A stretch of 64,000 nucleotides of DNA. It comes from Sphingobacterium sp. SGR-19 (GTDB taxonomy: Bacteria; Bacteroidota; Bacteroidia; Sphingobacteriales; Sphingobacteriaceae). Below the pieces are notes generated by a model. That model did not search any database. It had not been told where the DNA came from and was given only the letters and a program-made list of their open reading frames with translations. The number at the start of each line of letters is the position of its first letter. Within the stretch, counting starts at the first letter, position 1. The DNA lies in assembly GCF_011043555.1 (NCBI RefSeq), contig NZ_JAAKGS010000002.1:434001-498000 (forward strand). Reading direction: 5' to 3'. This document shows positions 44,017-53,847 of the stretch, in pieces. Made by a program: the position numbers and the translations under genes.

Positions 44017-45201
44017 TTAAAATCCAAAATATTTCATATAGTTGTCCAAATCCTTATCTCCACGTCCCGATAAACAGATGACGACATTTTCATTACCTTG
44101 AAAAGTCATCTTTTCTAAATAGGCTAAGGCGTGTGAGCTTTCGATTGCGGGTATGATACCTTCCAGTTTAGTAAGTAACAATCCGGCTTGCATTGCTTCG
44201 TCGTCGGTAATACTGACATATTTTCCACGACCACTTTTATATAACCATGCATGTTGAGGGCCAATACCCGGATAATCCAATCCCGCAGAAATAGAATAGG
44301 GTTCGACGACTTGTCCATCATCTGTTTGCATGAGGATAGAACGGCTTCCATGCAGTACACCTTCTTTACCTAATGCGGTTGTAGCAGCGGATTCACCACT
44401 GTCTACACCATGTCCGGCAGCTTCCACGGCGATAAGTTGCACCTGCTCATCTTCCAAAAAATGGTAGAACATTCCCGCTGCATTTGATCCGCCACCTACA
44501 CAAGCCAACACATAGTCGGGGAGACCATTGCCTGTTTTTTCAGCGAGTTGTTTTTTTGTTTCTTCAGATATGACAGATTGAAATCGTGCGACTAAATCAG
44601 GGTAGGGATGAGGACCCACCACCGAGCCGATAATATAATGCGTGTCTACAGGGTTATTTATCCAGTCGCGTAGAGCCTCATTGGTGGCATCTTTCAAGGT
44701 TTTACTTCCAGATTGCGCCGCAATGACAGTGGCACCCATCATTTTCATGCGGGCCACATTGGGTGCTTGCCGTTGGATGTCGATCTCGCCCATGTAAACC
44801 ACACATTCTAATCCTTTTAATGCACATACCGTGGCTGTGGCGACACCGTGTTGGCCTGCTCCTGTTTCTGCGATAATCCGTTTTTTGCCTAGCCGTTCAG
44901 CCAAGAGGATCTGCCCGATGGTGTTGTTAATTTTATGTGCTCCTGTATGATTCAGGTCTTCCCTTTTTAGGAAGATGTTCGCACCATATCGTGCAGATAA
45001 ACGTTGGGCAAGATACAAAGGCGAAGGGCGTCCTACATAATCTTTCAGCAATTCCTGAAATTGTTGTTGAAAGCTCTCTTCTTGCATAATCTCCATATAT
45101 TTTTTTTGGAGTTCCGCGACATTTGGATACAACATTTCGGGAATATAAGCGCCTCCAAATGGGCCGTAATATCCTTTTTCGTTTACGTTATATTTGCTCA
45201 T
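44017..45201 (-). CDS. trpB: tryptophan synthase beta chain
   Basis: The 394-residue PLP enzyme condenses indole with serine. The cofactor Lys sits in [15 protein letters not shown] (about 83-97). GGGSNAAG (about 230-237) binds the PLP phosphate, and the C-terminal [10 protein letters not shown] holds the ring. It overlaps the end of trpF by 14 nt, showing tight coupling. Its N-terminus with [12 protein letters not shown] is normal. Confidence 0.96.
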   Translation of the reverse strand: MSKYNVNEKGYYGPFGGAYIPEMLYPNVAELQKKYMEIMQEESFQQQFQELLKDYVGRPSPLYLAQRLSARYGANIFLKREDLNHTGAHKINNTIGQILLAERLGKKRIIAETGAGQHGVATATVCALKGLECVVYMGEIDIQRQAPNVARMKMMGATVIAAQSGSKTLKDATNEALRDWINNPVDTHYIIGSVVGPHPYPDLVARFQSVISEETKKQLAEKTGNGLPDYVLACVGGGSNAAGMFYHFLEDEQVQLIAVEAAGHGVDSGESAATTALGKEGVLHGSRSILMQTDDGQVVEPYSISAGLDYPGIGPQHAWLYKSGRGKYVSITDDEAMQAGLLLTKLEGIIPAIESSHALAYLEKMTFQGNENVVICLSGRGDKDLDNYMKYFGF

Positions 45202-45814
45202 GTTTGATTATTTTCAATACTTGCTTTAATTTGTCAATGTCTTTTAATCCCGGTTTTACCTCAAATTTTGAGTTGATGTCAAGACCGACCAAGCGTTCGT
45301 CTGTGATCGTGAGTGCACTTGGAATATTGGTGAGGTCGAGCCCACCACTTAAAAAATAGGGAACGTCATAAGGATAGTTTTTCAATAATCCCCAATCAAA
45401 GGTGCGGCCCGTCCCCCCATGTTGTGGGCTGCTGGTGTCAAACAGGAAGTAATCAACGATCCCTACATAGGGTGCCAAGGCTTCCCACCGTGTATCGGCG
45501 CCGATTCCAAATGCTTTGATAACCTCAACACACGCTTTTTTTACCTCTTGGCAGAACACGGGGGACTCTTGTCCATGTAATTGTACAGCCTGCAACCCCT
45601 GCGCAATGATATGGTCAACATACGTGTTTTCCGCATTTACGAATACGCCCGTTTTCTTTATTCGATCAGGAATGGAAATGGTTGGAAGCTCTGCTATATA
45701 GCGGGCTGACTTTTCATAAAAGATAAACCCCATATAGTCGATGGGAAACGAGGCAAGAGCTTGGATATTTATTGGCTCGCGCATGCCACATACTTTTATT
45801 TTTAGATCGTTCAT
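45188..45814 (-). CDS. trpF: phosphoribosylanthranilate isomerase
   Basis: The 208-residue TIM barrel opens with [18 protein letters not shown], in which Cys is the catalytic residue. VQLHGQESP (about 77-85) and [20 protein letters not shown] (about 124-143) carry the catalytic Asp and the glycine-rich phosphate site. [10 protein letters not shown] closes the site. It starts 1 nt after the trpD stop, so the two are coupled. Confidence 0.94.
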   Translation of the reverse strand: MNDLKIKVCGMREPINIQALASFPIDYMGFIFYEKSARYIAELPTISIPDRIKKTGVFVNAENTYVDHIIAQGLQAVQLHGQESPVFCQEVKKACVEVIKAFGIGADTRWEALAPYVGIVDYFLFDTSSPQHGGTGRTFDWGLLKNYPYDVPYFLSGGLDLTNIPSALTITDERLVGLDINSKFEVKPGLKDIDKLKQVLKIIKHEQI

Positions 45815-45815
45815 G

Positions 45816-46805
45816 TTATGCGGAAATCAATTTACGGAAACTTTGCCATGCTTTTTTTCCCAGCAAGGATGATTCGGCTTCGTAATAACAATCTCCGAAT
45901 GTTTTTTCAGGATGTATTGTTTTGATAGCGAAAGCGGCATTCGTCAGTACCACATTATTTTGTTTGTCATTGCCATCCGCGCTGATTATGCGATGGAAGA
46001 TAGCAGCGGCGTCTTCCACGGTGTCTCCTCCTGCGAGGTCTGCCGGGGTTATCGGCGAAAAACCGAGATCCTCTACCTTCATGTATTTCTCTCCTTGATT
46101 ATCGATAATTTTAAAATCGCCCGTGAGCGATATTTCGTCGTAGCCATCGAGCGCATGGATAACACTATACTGCTTGGATGTTTGTTGATAGAGATAATTG
46201 TACAGACGGGCGAGTTCCAAGCTAAATACACCCACCGCCTGGAATTTAGGGTTAGTGGGATTGGTAAGCGGACCTAACATATTGAAGAATGTTTTGACTC
46301 CCAATGCCCTTCGGATCGGTGCAACTGTTTTCATTGCAGGGTGAAAAAGCGGAGCATGCAAGAAACAGATACGAGCCTCATCTAATTGACGTTGAAGTTC
46401 ATCCTGATTGTTGGTGAACGTATAGCCCAAATATTCCATGACATTGGAGGAGCCACATCCCGAAGAAACACCCACATTGCCGTGCTTTGCCACGTGATAG
46501 CCCGCTCCTGCGACAACAAAGGATGCCAATGTGGAAATATTGAAGGTATTTTTACCATCACCACCTGTACCGCATAGGTCAATTAAGTCATACCCAGCAA
46601 ATTCTACCTTTTGGCAGAGGTCGTACATCGCATTGCGAAAGCCGCTAAGTTCCTCTACACGTATGCTTCGCATGCCATAGGTGGTCATAAAAGCCGCTAT
46701 TTGGTGTGGGTCATATTTCCCAGTTGCGATATTCGTAAGAATGCTGTATGCCTCTTCTGTTGTGAATGTTTTATACTCAAATAAATGAGCTAGTATTTCT
46801 TTCAT
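45816..46805 (-). CDS. trpD: anthranilate phosphoribosyltransferase
   Basis: The 329-residue enzyme has LIDLCGTGGDGKNTFNIST (about 75-93), the PRPP-binding site, then HGNVGVSSGCGSSNVMEYLG (about 108-127) and FLHAPLFHPAMK. It couples anthranilate to PRPP. It is the first structural gene after the leader and terminator, and its start lies 22 nt after the terminator's T-run. trpE, trpG and trpC are not in this operon. Confidence 0.95.
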   Translation of the reverse strand: MKEILAHLFEYKTFTTEEAYSILTNIATGKYDPHQIAAFMTTYGMRSIRVEELSGFRNAMYDLCQKVEFAGYDLIDLCGTGGDGKNTFNISTLASFVVAGAGYHVAKHGNVGVSSGCGSSNVMEYLGYTFTNNQDELQRQLDEARICFLHAPLFHPAMKTVAPIRRALGVKTFFNMLGPLTNPTNPKFQAVGVFSLELARLYNYLYQQTSKQYSVIHALDGYDEISLTGDFKIIDNQGEKYMKVEDLGFSPITPADLAGGDTVEDAAAIFHRIISADGNDKQNNVVLTNAAFAIKTIHPEKTFGDCYYEAESSLLGKKAWQSFRKLISA

Positions 46806-46834
46806 ATTATCCAGGACAAAAGTCTACAAAAAAA

Positions 46835-46857
46835 GGCTTGCCTAATTTAGGCAAGCC
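46835..46857 (-). terminator. trp attenuator terminator
   Basis: Minus-strand GGCTTGCCTAA / TTAGGCAAGCC hairpin, tightly closed, followed by seven T (46834-46828). It sits between the leader peptide and trpD, in the position of a transcription attenuator. Its 5' arm contains TTGCC, which can alternatively pair with GGCAA (46900-46896) to form an antiterminator. Confidence 0.85.
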
Positions 46858-46906
46858 CACTATCTTTTGATGTAAAAATTTCAAGCAATAGGTTTTTGCC
46901 ACAACA

Positions 46907-46954
46907 TTAACTGTTGTGCCACCACCAAGCTTTATTTACAATACTAAGTTTCAT
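46907..46954 (-). CDS. trpL: trp operon leader peptide with three consecutive Trp codons
   Basis: A 15-codon ORF, MKLSIVNKAWWWHNS, starts at 46954 and stops at 46909-46907. TGG TGG TGG (46927-46919) is the ribosome stall site. A weak hairpin CACAAC / GTTGTG spans the stop codon. When Trp is scarce, stalling at the Trp codons would free GGCAA to pair with the terminator 5' arm and let transcription reach trpD. When Trp is plentiful the terminator would form. Length and layout are those of a classical attenuator leader. Confidence 0.88.
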   Translation of the reverse strand: MKLSIVNKAWWWHNS

Positions 46955-47047
46955 TTTTATCACTATCCAATAGCAAATGTCTAATATTTGTTAATCAAAT
47001 GCAAGAAAAAATGTAAAAATTGTTCAAAAAGATGTTTACGAGCTACT

Positions 47048-47509
47048 TTAATATGTCACAAAATGTGCTTTGTTGCCTTTCGATACAAGGGTGAAAGATG
47101 CTATTTTGTTCTGTGCGATATAGATAGCTAACATCTGCCGGTTACGGTAGCGCAAGAAGTACATTTTATCTGTAGGTTTTCCCTCGGGATCGATATCTCT
47201 GGTTTCCCGTTTGGACAATGCCTGAAAAGGGAGGTATTCTATTTCATTCAGGTTTTTCGGTTGTAGATTAATCCGTATTTCTTCTATACTGGCTTCCAAA
47301 TAGTCGTATTCTTCATCTGTTTCCGTCTGTTCCAATAATACATGCCTGCTTAAAATGAGGTCCGGGCGTTGTGTTTCGTCCGCTATATCAAAGATAAAAT
47401 CTTTTATAAGAGCAATATCATCTTGTGCGGTTGTTTCAGAGGTTTGTGCTATAACGGGCTGAATTGAACAAAAAAGAAGAAAAAAACCTTGTAATAATAT
47501 CTTTTGCAT
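47048..47509 (-). CDS. exported protein of unknown function
   Basis: The 153-residue protein has a signal peptide (about 1-22, ending in PVIAQ). The mature part is a small mixed domain with an acidic first half and FLRYRNRQMLAIYIAQNKIASFTLV in the second, ending HFVTY. I recognise no family. It stands alone on the minus strand, upstream of the trp leader region and downstream of DUF2795. Confidence 0.65.
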   Translation of the reverse strand: MQKILLQGFFLLFCSIQPVIAQTSETTAQDDIALIKDFIFDIADETQRPDLILSRHVLLEQTETDEEYDYLEASIEEIRINLQPKNLNEIEYLPFQALSKRETRDIDPEGKPTDKMYFLRYRNRQMLAIYIAQNKIASFTLVSKGNKAHFVTY

Positions 47510-47545
47510 AAAAAGCGTACTTTTTAGGTAAGACCGCTTTTCAAA

Positions 47546-47566
47546 GAGAAGGATTAATACCTTCTC
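47546..47566 (-). terminator. stem-loop after the DUF2795 gene
   Basis: GAGAAGG / CCTTCTC, 7-bp stem, 7-nt loop, 4 nt past the stop codon, with only a short T-run behind it on the minus strand. Confidence 0.4.
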
Positions 47567-47569
47567 CTT

Positions 47570-47791
47570 TTAATATTCGTCTTCGTTAAAGAAGAAATCG
47601 TCTTTTGTCGGATAGTCGGGCCAAATCTCTTCGATGTTCTCGTAAGGCTCCCCATCATCCTCCAAGGCTTGGAGATTTTCAATGACCTCAACTGGAGCCC
47701 CGGAACGAATACCATAGTCAATTAACTCATCCTTAGTCGCTGGCCATGGTGCGTCTTCCAAATGTGAAGCAAGTTCTAGTGTCCAATACAT
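47570..47791 (-). CDS. DUF2795 family protein
   Basis: The 73-residue acidic protein starts YWTLELASHLEDAPWPATKDEL and contains EIWPDYPTKDDFFFNEDEY. The Trp-Pro-Ala-Thr/Lys and WPDYP elements are the DUF2795 pattern, conserved as a stand-alone protein across Bacteroidota. Function is unknown. It has neither a signal peptide nor a membrane segment. Confidence 0.85.
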   Translation of the reverse strand: MYWTLELASHLEDAPWPATKDELIDYGIRSGAPVEVIENLQALEDDGEPYENIEEIWPDYPTKDDFFFNEDEY

Positions 47792-47914
47792 ATATCTAAC
47801 TATTTAGTGAATCCCTTTTTTTCGCAAAAATAACATTATTATCCACTAAATCAAGTCAAACGATTGTTATTAATTCAGTTGTAATGTAATTGATTGTGGT
47901 ACAGTTAAATAAAA

Positions 47915-48673
47915 TTATATATTTTCAAAATCAGACCCTTTTTCTTTGAGTGCATCGAGTCTCGGATGTACAGACTTGATGTCCGGGTTAGGATAATCAT
48001 CCTCAACGAGTCCGTCACGCATACGAACAATGCGGTGTGCATGTTGTGCGATATCCTCTTCGTGGGTTACCAAAATAATCGTGTTGCCTCTTGCATGTAT
48101 ATCTTCCATCAGGCCCATGATTTCAATGGATGTTTTAGTGTCTAGGTTCCCGGTAGGTTCGTCGGCCAAAATGATAGAGGGGTCGTTAATGAGAGCGCGT
48201 GCTACAGCTACCCGTTGCCGTTGTCCGCCTGATAGCTCGTTAGGTTTATGGTCGACACGGTTTCCCAGTCCCACGTTTTCTAAAGCTTGCAATGCCTTTT
48301 CTTCTCGCGCTTTTTTACTGTAACCGGCGTAAATCAGGGGAAGAGCCACATTTTCCAGTGCCGAATTTTTCGGTAGGAGATTGAACGTTTGAAAAACAAA
48401 ACCGATTTCTTTGTTACGAACCTCCGCCAGTTCGTTCTCACTCATCTCGGAGACGTTAATGCGGTTTAGTATATATTGTCCTTTAGTCGGTGTATCCAAA
48501 CAGCCTAAAATATTCATCAAAGTAGATTTTCCAGAGCCAGAGGGGCCCATCAGGGCAACGAACTCTCCCTTTTTTATATTTAAGGATACCGACTTCAGTG
48601 CGTGAATCCTTTCCGCCCCGATGACGTATTCTCTTCCAATATCTTCTATTTGAATTAAATAATGCTCTTCCAT
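47915..48673 (-). CDS. ABC transporter ATP-binding protein, MacB/LolD type
   Basis: The 252-residue ATPase has Walker A GPSGSGKS (about 44-51), Q-loop [16 protein letters not shown], signature [15 protein letters not shown] (about 146-160) and Walker [17 protein letters not shown]-terminal extension (about 220-252) is acidic and polar. MacB-like or LolD-like export of a lipoprotein or peptide is likely. No permease gene adjoins it. It starts 34 nt downstream of the PlsC stop on the same strand. Confidence 0.88.
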   Translation of the reverse strand: MEEHYLIQIEDIGREYVIGAERIHALKSVSLNIKKGEFVALMGPSGSGKSTLMNILGCLDTPTKGQYILNRINVSEMSENELAEVRNKEIGFVFQTFNLLPKNSALENVALPLIYAGYSKKAREEKALQALENVGLGNRVDHKPNELSGGQRQRVAVARALINDPSIILADEPTGNLDTKTSIEIMGLMEDIHARGNTIILVTHEEDIAQHAHRIVRMRDGLVEDDYPNPDIKSVHPRLDALKEKGSDFENI

Positions 48674-48706
48674 GCGTTTCGCGTTAAGTGAGGGATAAGA
48701 TACAAT

Positions 48707-49447
48707 TTATTTGTTACAGATGTTCCATGCTTCGTCCATTTTGTGGTAGACTTCAGCTTCCAGTGAGCTGAATGCTTCGCCACCTTCGGCGTTAGGAGCT
48801 ATAGGGGCCAATACCTTAACATGAATGACACCGGGTTTCGAACCGTAGGTTTTTCCATCATCCCAAAGCACTTGCCAAGCGTCCTGAATAACAATGGGGA
48901 GAATAGGTGTCCGGTTTTCGCAAGCTATCCGGAACGCGCCGGATTTAAAGCGGTGCAGGACGGGAGGATAAACGTTATCAATTCTACCTTCGGGGAAAAT
49001 AGCCAATGATTTACCGTCTTGGAGAAACTCGAGTGCCCTTTTATATGCTTTAAAGGCGGATACCTTGCTGTCTCTTTTAACAGGTATATCGATGGTCTGA
49101 AAGAATATACGCGTAACAGGGTTTTTCAGCAATTCTATTTTCCCCATAAAGGAAAAAGGAGATTTACACAGATAGTTTAAAATGGTGATATCGAGGAAGG
49201 AAGTATGGTTGGCACATAGTACATAGTTTTGAGACCAATCGATAGGCGTTTCATACGTCACACGGACGCGGATACCGACAGCGTAGATACCGGCTAAGCT
49301 GATCCATCTTCGAAATGAAACCAATTTTCGGTAGTGCTTTTTAGGGTTTCTAGCATAATAAAATAGAAGGGGATAGCCCAATGAAAAGAAAAATAGGACA
49401 GAGGCAAAATATGCATAAAGATGTATTCTTCTTAAGATTCCGGTCAT
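48707..49447 (-). CDS. 1-acyl-sn-glycerol-3-phosphate acyltransferase (PlsC-like)
   Basis: From the ATG at 49447 the protein is 246 residues. A GTG at 49471 in frame is the only other start. It has an N-terminal membrane segment, then the acyltransferase motif NHTSFLD (HX4D) near residue 78 and FPEGRID near 155. It should acylate lysophosphatidate on the inner membrane. The neighbouring ABC gene may be co-transcribed. Confidence 0.88.
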   Translation of the reverse strand: MTGILRRIHLYAYFASVLFFFSLGYPLLFYYARNPKKHYRKLVSFRRWISLAGIYAVGIRVRVTYETPIDWSQNYVLCANHTSFLDITILNYLCKSPFSFMGKIELLKNPVTRIFFQTIDIPVKRDSKVSAFKAYKRALEFLQDGKSLAIFPEGRIDNVYPPVLHRFKSGAFRIACENRTPILPIVIQDAWQVLWDDGKTYGSKPGVIHVKVLAPIAPNAEGGEAFSSLEAEVYHKMDEAWNICNK

Positions 49448-49493
49448 ACCTAATACATAGAGACGTAGCACGCTACGTCTCTACAATTATAAT

Positions 49494-50864
49494 CTATTTA
49501 TTCAATTCAGCATAATATTTGAAGAATAACGGAATAGTTTCAATACCTTTCAGATAGTTCTCTATACCGTATTTTTCGTTCGGTGAGTGCAGATTATCGC
49601 TGTCAAGTCCAAAGCCTAGCAAAACGGTCTTTACGTTCAGCTCTTTTTCGAACAGTGCTACAATGGGAATGGAACCTCCGCCGCGGGTCGGAATAGGCTT
49701 TTTGTTGAACGCTTCTTCTAATGCTTTCTCGGCCGCTCGATAAGCTGTACTATCAGTCGGTGTTACTACTGGCTCACCCCCATGATGCGGTGTTACCATT
49801 ACTTCCACGTAAGGGGGAGCGATCGCCTCAAAATGTTTTTTGAACAGGTTGGTGATCTTTTCCGAATTTTGATTAGGGACTAATCGCATGGATATTTTAG
49901 CGTAGGCTTTAGCGGGCAATACGGTTTTTGCACCTTCTCCTATATAACCACCCCATATACCGTTTACCTCTAGTGTCGGGCGGATTCCGGTACGCTCGAT
50001 CGTCGTGTAACCTTTTTCTCCCCACACATCGTTAATGCCAAGATCGGCTTTGTATTCTTCGATATCGAACGGTGCTTTATTCAAAGCTTCCCTTTCTTCT
50101 TTGCTCAAGTCTACGACGTCGTCATAAAATCCGGGAATGGCGATGTGGTTGTTTTCGTCGTGTAAGGAAGCAATGAGTTTAGCAAGGATGGTTGCAGGAT
50201 TCGCTACACCACCTCCGTAGACGCCCGAATGTAGATCCCGGTTCGGTCCGGTTACTTCTACTTCGACATACGAAAGTCCTCGCAATCCCGTTTCCAGCGA
50301 AGGTTGTTCAAGACTGATCATAGAGGTGTCGGAAATGACGATGACATCGTTCTTTAAACGCTCTTTATTCTCTTTGACAAAAGTTCCTAAATTAGCGGAA
50401 CCTACTTCTTCTTCGCCTTCGATCATAAATTTAATGTTACAGGTCAAGGAATTATTTTTCACCATGTATTCGAATGCCTTGACATGCATGTAAAATTGTC
50501 CTTTATCGTCCGCGGCTCCTCTTGCATATATTTTTCCATCACGGATAGTAGGTTCAAACGGAGGGGTATCCCACAAATCCAAAGGGTCAGCCGGTTGTAC
50601 GTCATAATGCCCATATACCAAAACTGTCGGAAGGGACGTGTCGACAATTTTTTCGCCATAAACAATCGGATTACCTGCTGTTGGACAAACTTCTACCTTG
50701 TCAGCTCCCGCTTCTTTCAACTTATCAGCGACAAAGTTGGCGGTATTTACGATGTCTTCCTTGTATTTGGAATCGGCACTTATAGATGGGAAACGTAATA
50801 ATGCGAATAATTCTTCTAAAAATCTATCCTTATTGGACAGGACATATTCTTTTATTGTTTGCAT
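49494..50864 (-). CDS. M20 family dipeptidase
   Basis: The 456-residue protein has the M20 metal-binding segments: VLVYGHYDVQPAD (about 81-93) with His and Asp ligands, GAADDKGQF (about 115-123), FMIEGEEEVGS (about 148-158) with the catalytic Glu, and a downstream dimerisation domain with GGYIGEGAKTVLPA. It hydrolyses dipeptides in the cytoplasm, as no signal is present. It starts with ATG and ends 47 nt before the PlsC start. Confidence 0.92.
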   Translation of the reverse strand: MQTIKEYVLSNKDRFLEELFALLRFPSISADSKYKEDIVNTANFVADKLKEAGADKVEVCPTAGNPIVYGEKIVDTSLPTVLVYGHYDVQPADPLDLWDTPPFEPTIRDGKIYARGAADDKGQFYMHVKAFEYMVKNNSLTCNIKFMIEGEEEVGSANLGTFVKENKERLKNDVIVISDTSMISLEQPSLETGLRGLSYVEVEVTGPNRDLHSGVYGGGVANPATILAKLIASLHDENNHIAIPGFYDDVVDLSKEEREALNKAPFDIEEYKADLGINDVWGEKGYTTIERTGIRPTLEVNGIWGGYIGEGAKTVLPAKAYAKISMRLVPNQNSEKITNLFKKHFEAIAPPYVEVMVTPHHGGEPVVTPTDSTAYRAAEKALEEAFNKKPIPTRGGGSIPIVALFEKELNVKTVLLGFGLDSDNLHSPNEKYGIENYLKGIETIPLFFKYYAELNK

Positions 50865-51035
50865 AATGTTGTGTTTTTACAAACGTAAATAAAATGCGTC
50901 GCATTCACGAACCGAATGTTAAATGAGCGCAAGCACGCCTTTAAAAATAAGTAAAAATGCAACCGCGAGCATAGGCGAAAGATGTTAAGAAAATGCTAAA
51001 TTTTTAGAAAAAAGAGAAATTATCGTATAATTATG

Positions 51036-51043
51036 ATATTTTC
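51036..51043 (+). promoter_or_regulatory. possible -7 box of the outer-membrane receptor gene
   Basis: TATTTTCG is one base from TAnnTTTG, about 38 nt before the ATG at 51082. The -33 position upstream is weak. Confidence 0.3.
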
Positions 51044-51081
51044 GTAGATCTGTTAGAGTTTTGAATTTAGCTGCCAATTTA

Positions 51082-53847
51082 ATGAAAGGACAATTTATAA
51101 TATTTTTTGCACTCTTTTTTTTGGGTTGCTTGACGCATTTGGGGGCACAAACGACCATCAAGGGCCGGGTGCTGGATGAAAATGATCAAACTTCGCTTGT
51201 CAATGCTACAATTATGTTATTGCAGGCGAAGGATTCTATCTTGGTGGACCACACGAGGGCAGACGAAAACGGAAAGTTCAACTTAACCAAGCCAGACACC
51301 ATTCCGTATCTATTGATTGTAAGTTATCCGAAATATGGCGATTATTATAAGCGTATTGATGACGATGGCGATACAGATTTAAGCGATGTAAAATTGACGA
51401 GCGTAAGCCATTTGATTGAAGAGGTTATCGTTACGGGTAAAATTCCTGTTGTGATAAAAGGAGACACCACGGAATACGATGCATCAAGCTTTGTTGTCGA
51501 GAAAAACGCGAAGGTCGAAGATTTATTGAAAGTATTGCCCGGTATTTCGGTAGATGCGGATGGTAAAATAACCGCCCAGGGGAAGACTGTAGAAAAGGTG
51601 CTTGTGGATGGCGAGGAGTTTTTCGGTGATGATCCGACATTGGTAACGCGCAATATCCGTTCGGATATGGTGGACAAAGTTCAATTATATGAGAAGAAAT
51701 CCGAAGAAACAGAGCGTACAGGTGTGGATGACGGGCAACGTATACAGACCATCAATGTTAAATTGAAGGAGGACGCGAAAAAAGGAATGTTTGGTAAGGT
51801 AGAGGGTGCGGGAGGTACGGACGATTTTTATTTAGGAAAGCTTGCCCTTAACAAATTCAGTGGTAGCCAGAAAATTGGAGCCTATCTTATGGGCGCGAAT
51901 GACGGTAATCTAAGCTTAAATTGGCAGGAAGCAGAGAAATTTGGTATGTCGAGTATGGAGACTGGAATGACGGATGGAGGAGATATGTATATGGTATATA
52001 GTGGCGACAGCTTTGATTATTGGGATGGGAAAGGTAGGCCCGAAGCGTTGAGTACGGGCGTCAGTTTTCTGGATGCTTGGAAAGAAAATAAGCACAAGTT
52101 AAACGGGAGCTATAAATACGGCATGGTCCAAAATGATGTAGGAGAGAGTTCCCTATCCAGGAATAGTTTGCCGGATAATAAAGAACTGAATACATCCAGT
52201 ATATCCAATAGAGAAACGGATGCACGCAGACATCGTTTTAATACGAAATACGACTTGAAAATAGATTCATTGACCACCCTTACAATCAATCTATCAGCAT
52301 CAAAAAGCAAATCAGAATCGAATAGCCGCACAGAGGCTTCTTCTTGGGATGAAAATGGTGACTTTGTGAATAGTAATGAGAGAACAGAGAGTTCCATATC
52401 CGATAATACGGATTTTAACTACCGAGGTTACCTTACGCGACGGTTCAAAAAAACAGGGCGGTCGGTATCCTTTCGGTTTGGTGGAAATGTCAGTGATAAC
52501 AAAGGGTCGGGCTTTTTGAACTCTACCCTTGATACGTTAGACAACAGCGGTAATGTCGTGTCTGTTCCCACAGATCAACAAAAAGAAATAGATCGTCAAT
52601 CGAATAGCATAACCACTTCGCTAACCTATACCGAACCTATTACTTCGAAATTGAATTCCTCTATCGGATATGAGTATAATATGTCTAGAGCGCACGCCAT
52701 CAATACCTCCTACAATAGCGATGGTGAAGGTAACTATACGGATTTTGATGAGGAATTTAGTAGTGACTTTAATTTCAATACCGTAAGAAATGCGGTTAAC
52801 GTGGCCTTTAACTATAAGCTGGAAAAATTCGAGGCTAATTTCACGAATAACTTTAGGAATGATGATATGTTCCAGCAAAATAATTACGAAGACCTCAACG
52901 CAAGCCGTGACTTTTTTACTTACAATCCGTCGGCAAGGTTACGTTACAATTTAAGTAGTAATAAAAGGATCGGTTTTCACTATAATCATTCGAATACACT
53001 GCCTTCACTCTCTCAGATCCAACCGCTTCGGCAGAATCAAGATCCATTAAATATCGTCGTAGGTAATGAAGGTCTGACTCCAGCGCGTAATGACCGATAT
53101 AATATGTTTTACAGCAACTATAATATGATGAAGGGTACCAATTTATATGTGGATGTAGAGTGGCGGCAAACCCGGAATGCTATTCAACAGAATGTGCAGA
53201 TTGAAAACGGGGTACGGACACTATTTTATGAAAATTTGGATGGATACGTAACAAATAACGGACGGATATGGTTCGGCGGAGGCTTCGACGTCAGCAAAAA
53301 AATACAATTGAAAGCGCGTATTTCGGGAAACGGAAGCTACAATAATGATTATAATTATATCAATGGACAGTTGAACGAGAATACAAACTATGATTACTCC
53401 TTTGGTTTGAATCTCTCGAAGAATACAACCAAAAATATTGATTTCAATATCGGTTTCCACCCGGGGTGGCGTTTGTTAGAAACTTCCTTACAGCCAGAGT
53501 TAAATAGTTCGGGGTTTGTTTATCGCACGAATGTTTGGTACTCGTGGAAGTTGCCGTGGAAATTGAGTTTCTATGGAGATATGACCTATAATTACGAAGC
53601 GCCAACGAAAGCGCTCAACGAGAAATTTGAACTCTTGTTATTCAAGCCGGGGATATCTAAGAAGTTCTTAAAAGATGAAAGCCTCGTGGTGGATATATAT
53701 GTTAATGATATCTTCAACCAGAATAAGGGGTTCAGAAGATTCCAGTCGGGCAGTATGATCTCACAAAACACCTATAATACGATATCACGCTATTTCATGC
53801 TGAAAGTCAGTTGGGATTTTACATCGATGAAAGGAGGAAAAGAATAA
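51082..53847 (+). CDS. outer-membrane beta-barrel protein of the TonB-receptor-like family
   Basis: From the ATG at 51082 the protein is 921 residues; the TTG upstream adds 7. It has a signal peptide (FIIFFALFFLGCLTHLGAQ), a carboxypeptidase-like regulatory domain (TTIKGRVLDENDQTSLVNAT, about 23-42), a plug-like segment (EEVIVTGKIPVV, then the DLLKVLPGISVDADGKI motif), and a long barrel. This is the 'outer membrane beta-barrel family protein' group, which often lacks a recognisable TonB box. The next gene (GLPGLI family) overlaps its stop by one base. Substrate is unknown. Confidence 0.85.
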   Translation: MKGQFIIFFALFFLGCLTHLGAQTTIKGRVLDENDQTSLVNATIMLLQAKDSILVDHTRADENGKFNLTKPDTIPYLLIVSYPKYGDYYKRIDDDGDTDLSDVKLTSVSHLIEEVIVTGKIPVVIKGDTTEYDASSFVVEKNAKVEDLLKVLPGISVDADGKITAQGKTVEKVLVDGEEFFGDDPTLVTRNIRSDMVDKVQLYEKKSEETERTGVDDGQRIQTINVKLKEDAKKGMFGKVEGAGGTDDFYLGKLALNKFSGSQKIGAYLMGANDGNLSLNWQEAEKFGMSSMETGMTDGGDMYMVYSGDSFDYWDGKGRPEALSTGVSFLDAWKENKHKLNGSYKYGMVQNDVGESSLSRNSLPDNKELNTSSISNRETDARRHRFNTKYDLKIDSLTTLTINLSASKSKSESNSRTEASSWDENGDFVNSNERTESSISDNTDFNYRGYLTRRFKKTGRSVSFRFGGNVSDNKGSGFLNSTLDTLDNSGNVVSVPTDQQKEIDRQSNSITTSLTYTEPITSKLNSSIGYEYNMSRAHAINTSYNSDGEGNYTDFDEEFSSDFNFNTVRNAVNVAFNYKLEKFEANFTNNFRNDDMFQQNNYEDLNASRDFFTYNPSARLRYNLSSNKRIGFHYNHSNTLPSLSQIQPLRQNQDPLNIVVGNEGLTPARNDRYNMFYSNYNMMKGTNLYVDVEWRQTRNAIQQNVQIENGVRTLFYENLDGYVTNNGRIWFGGGFDVSKKIQLKARISGNGSYNNDYNYINGQLNENTNYDYSFGLNLSKNTTKNIDFNIGFHPGWRLLETSLQPELNSSGFVYRTNVWYSWKLPWKLSFYGDMTYNYEAPTKALNEKFELLLFKPGISKKFLKDESLVVDIYVNDIFNQNKGFRRFQSGSMISQNTYNTISRYFMLKVSWDFTSMKGGKE

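Noticed and set aside
53811-53846. An earlier start for the GLPGLI gene inside the preceding gene
   Set aside because: The Shine-Dalgarno and the signal peptide fit the ATG at 53847; the extra residues are not signal-like.
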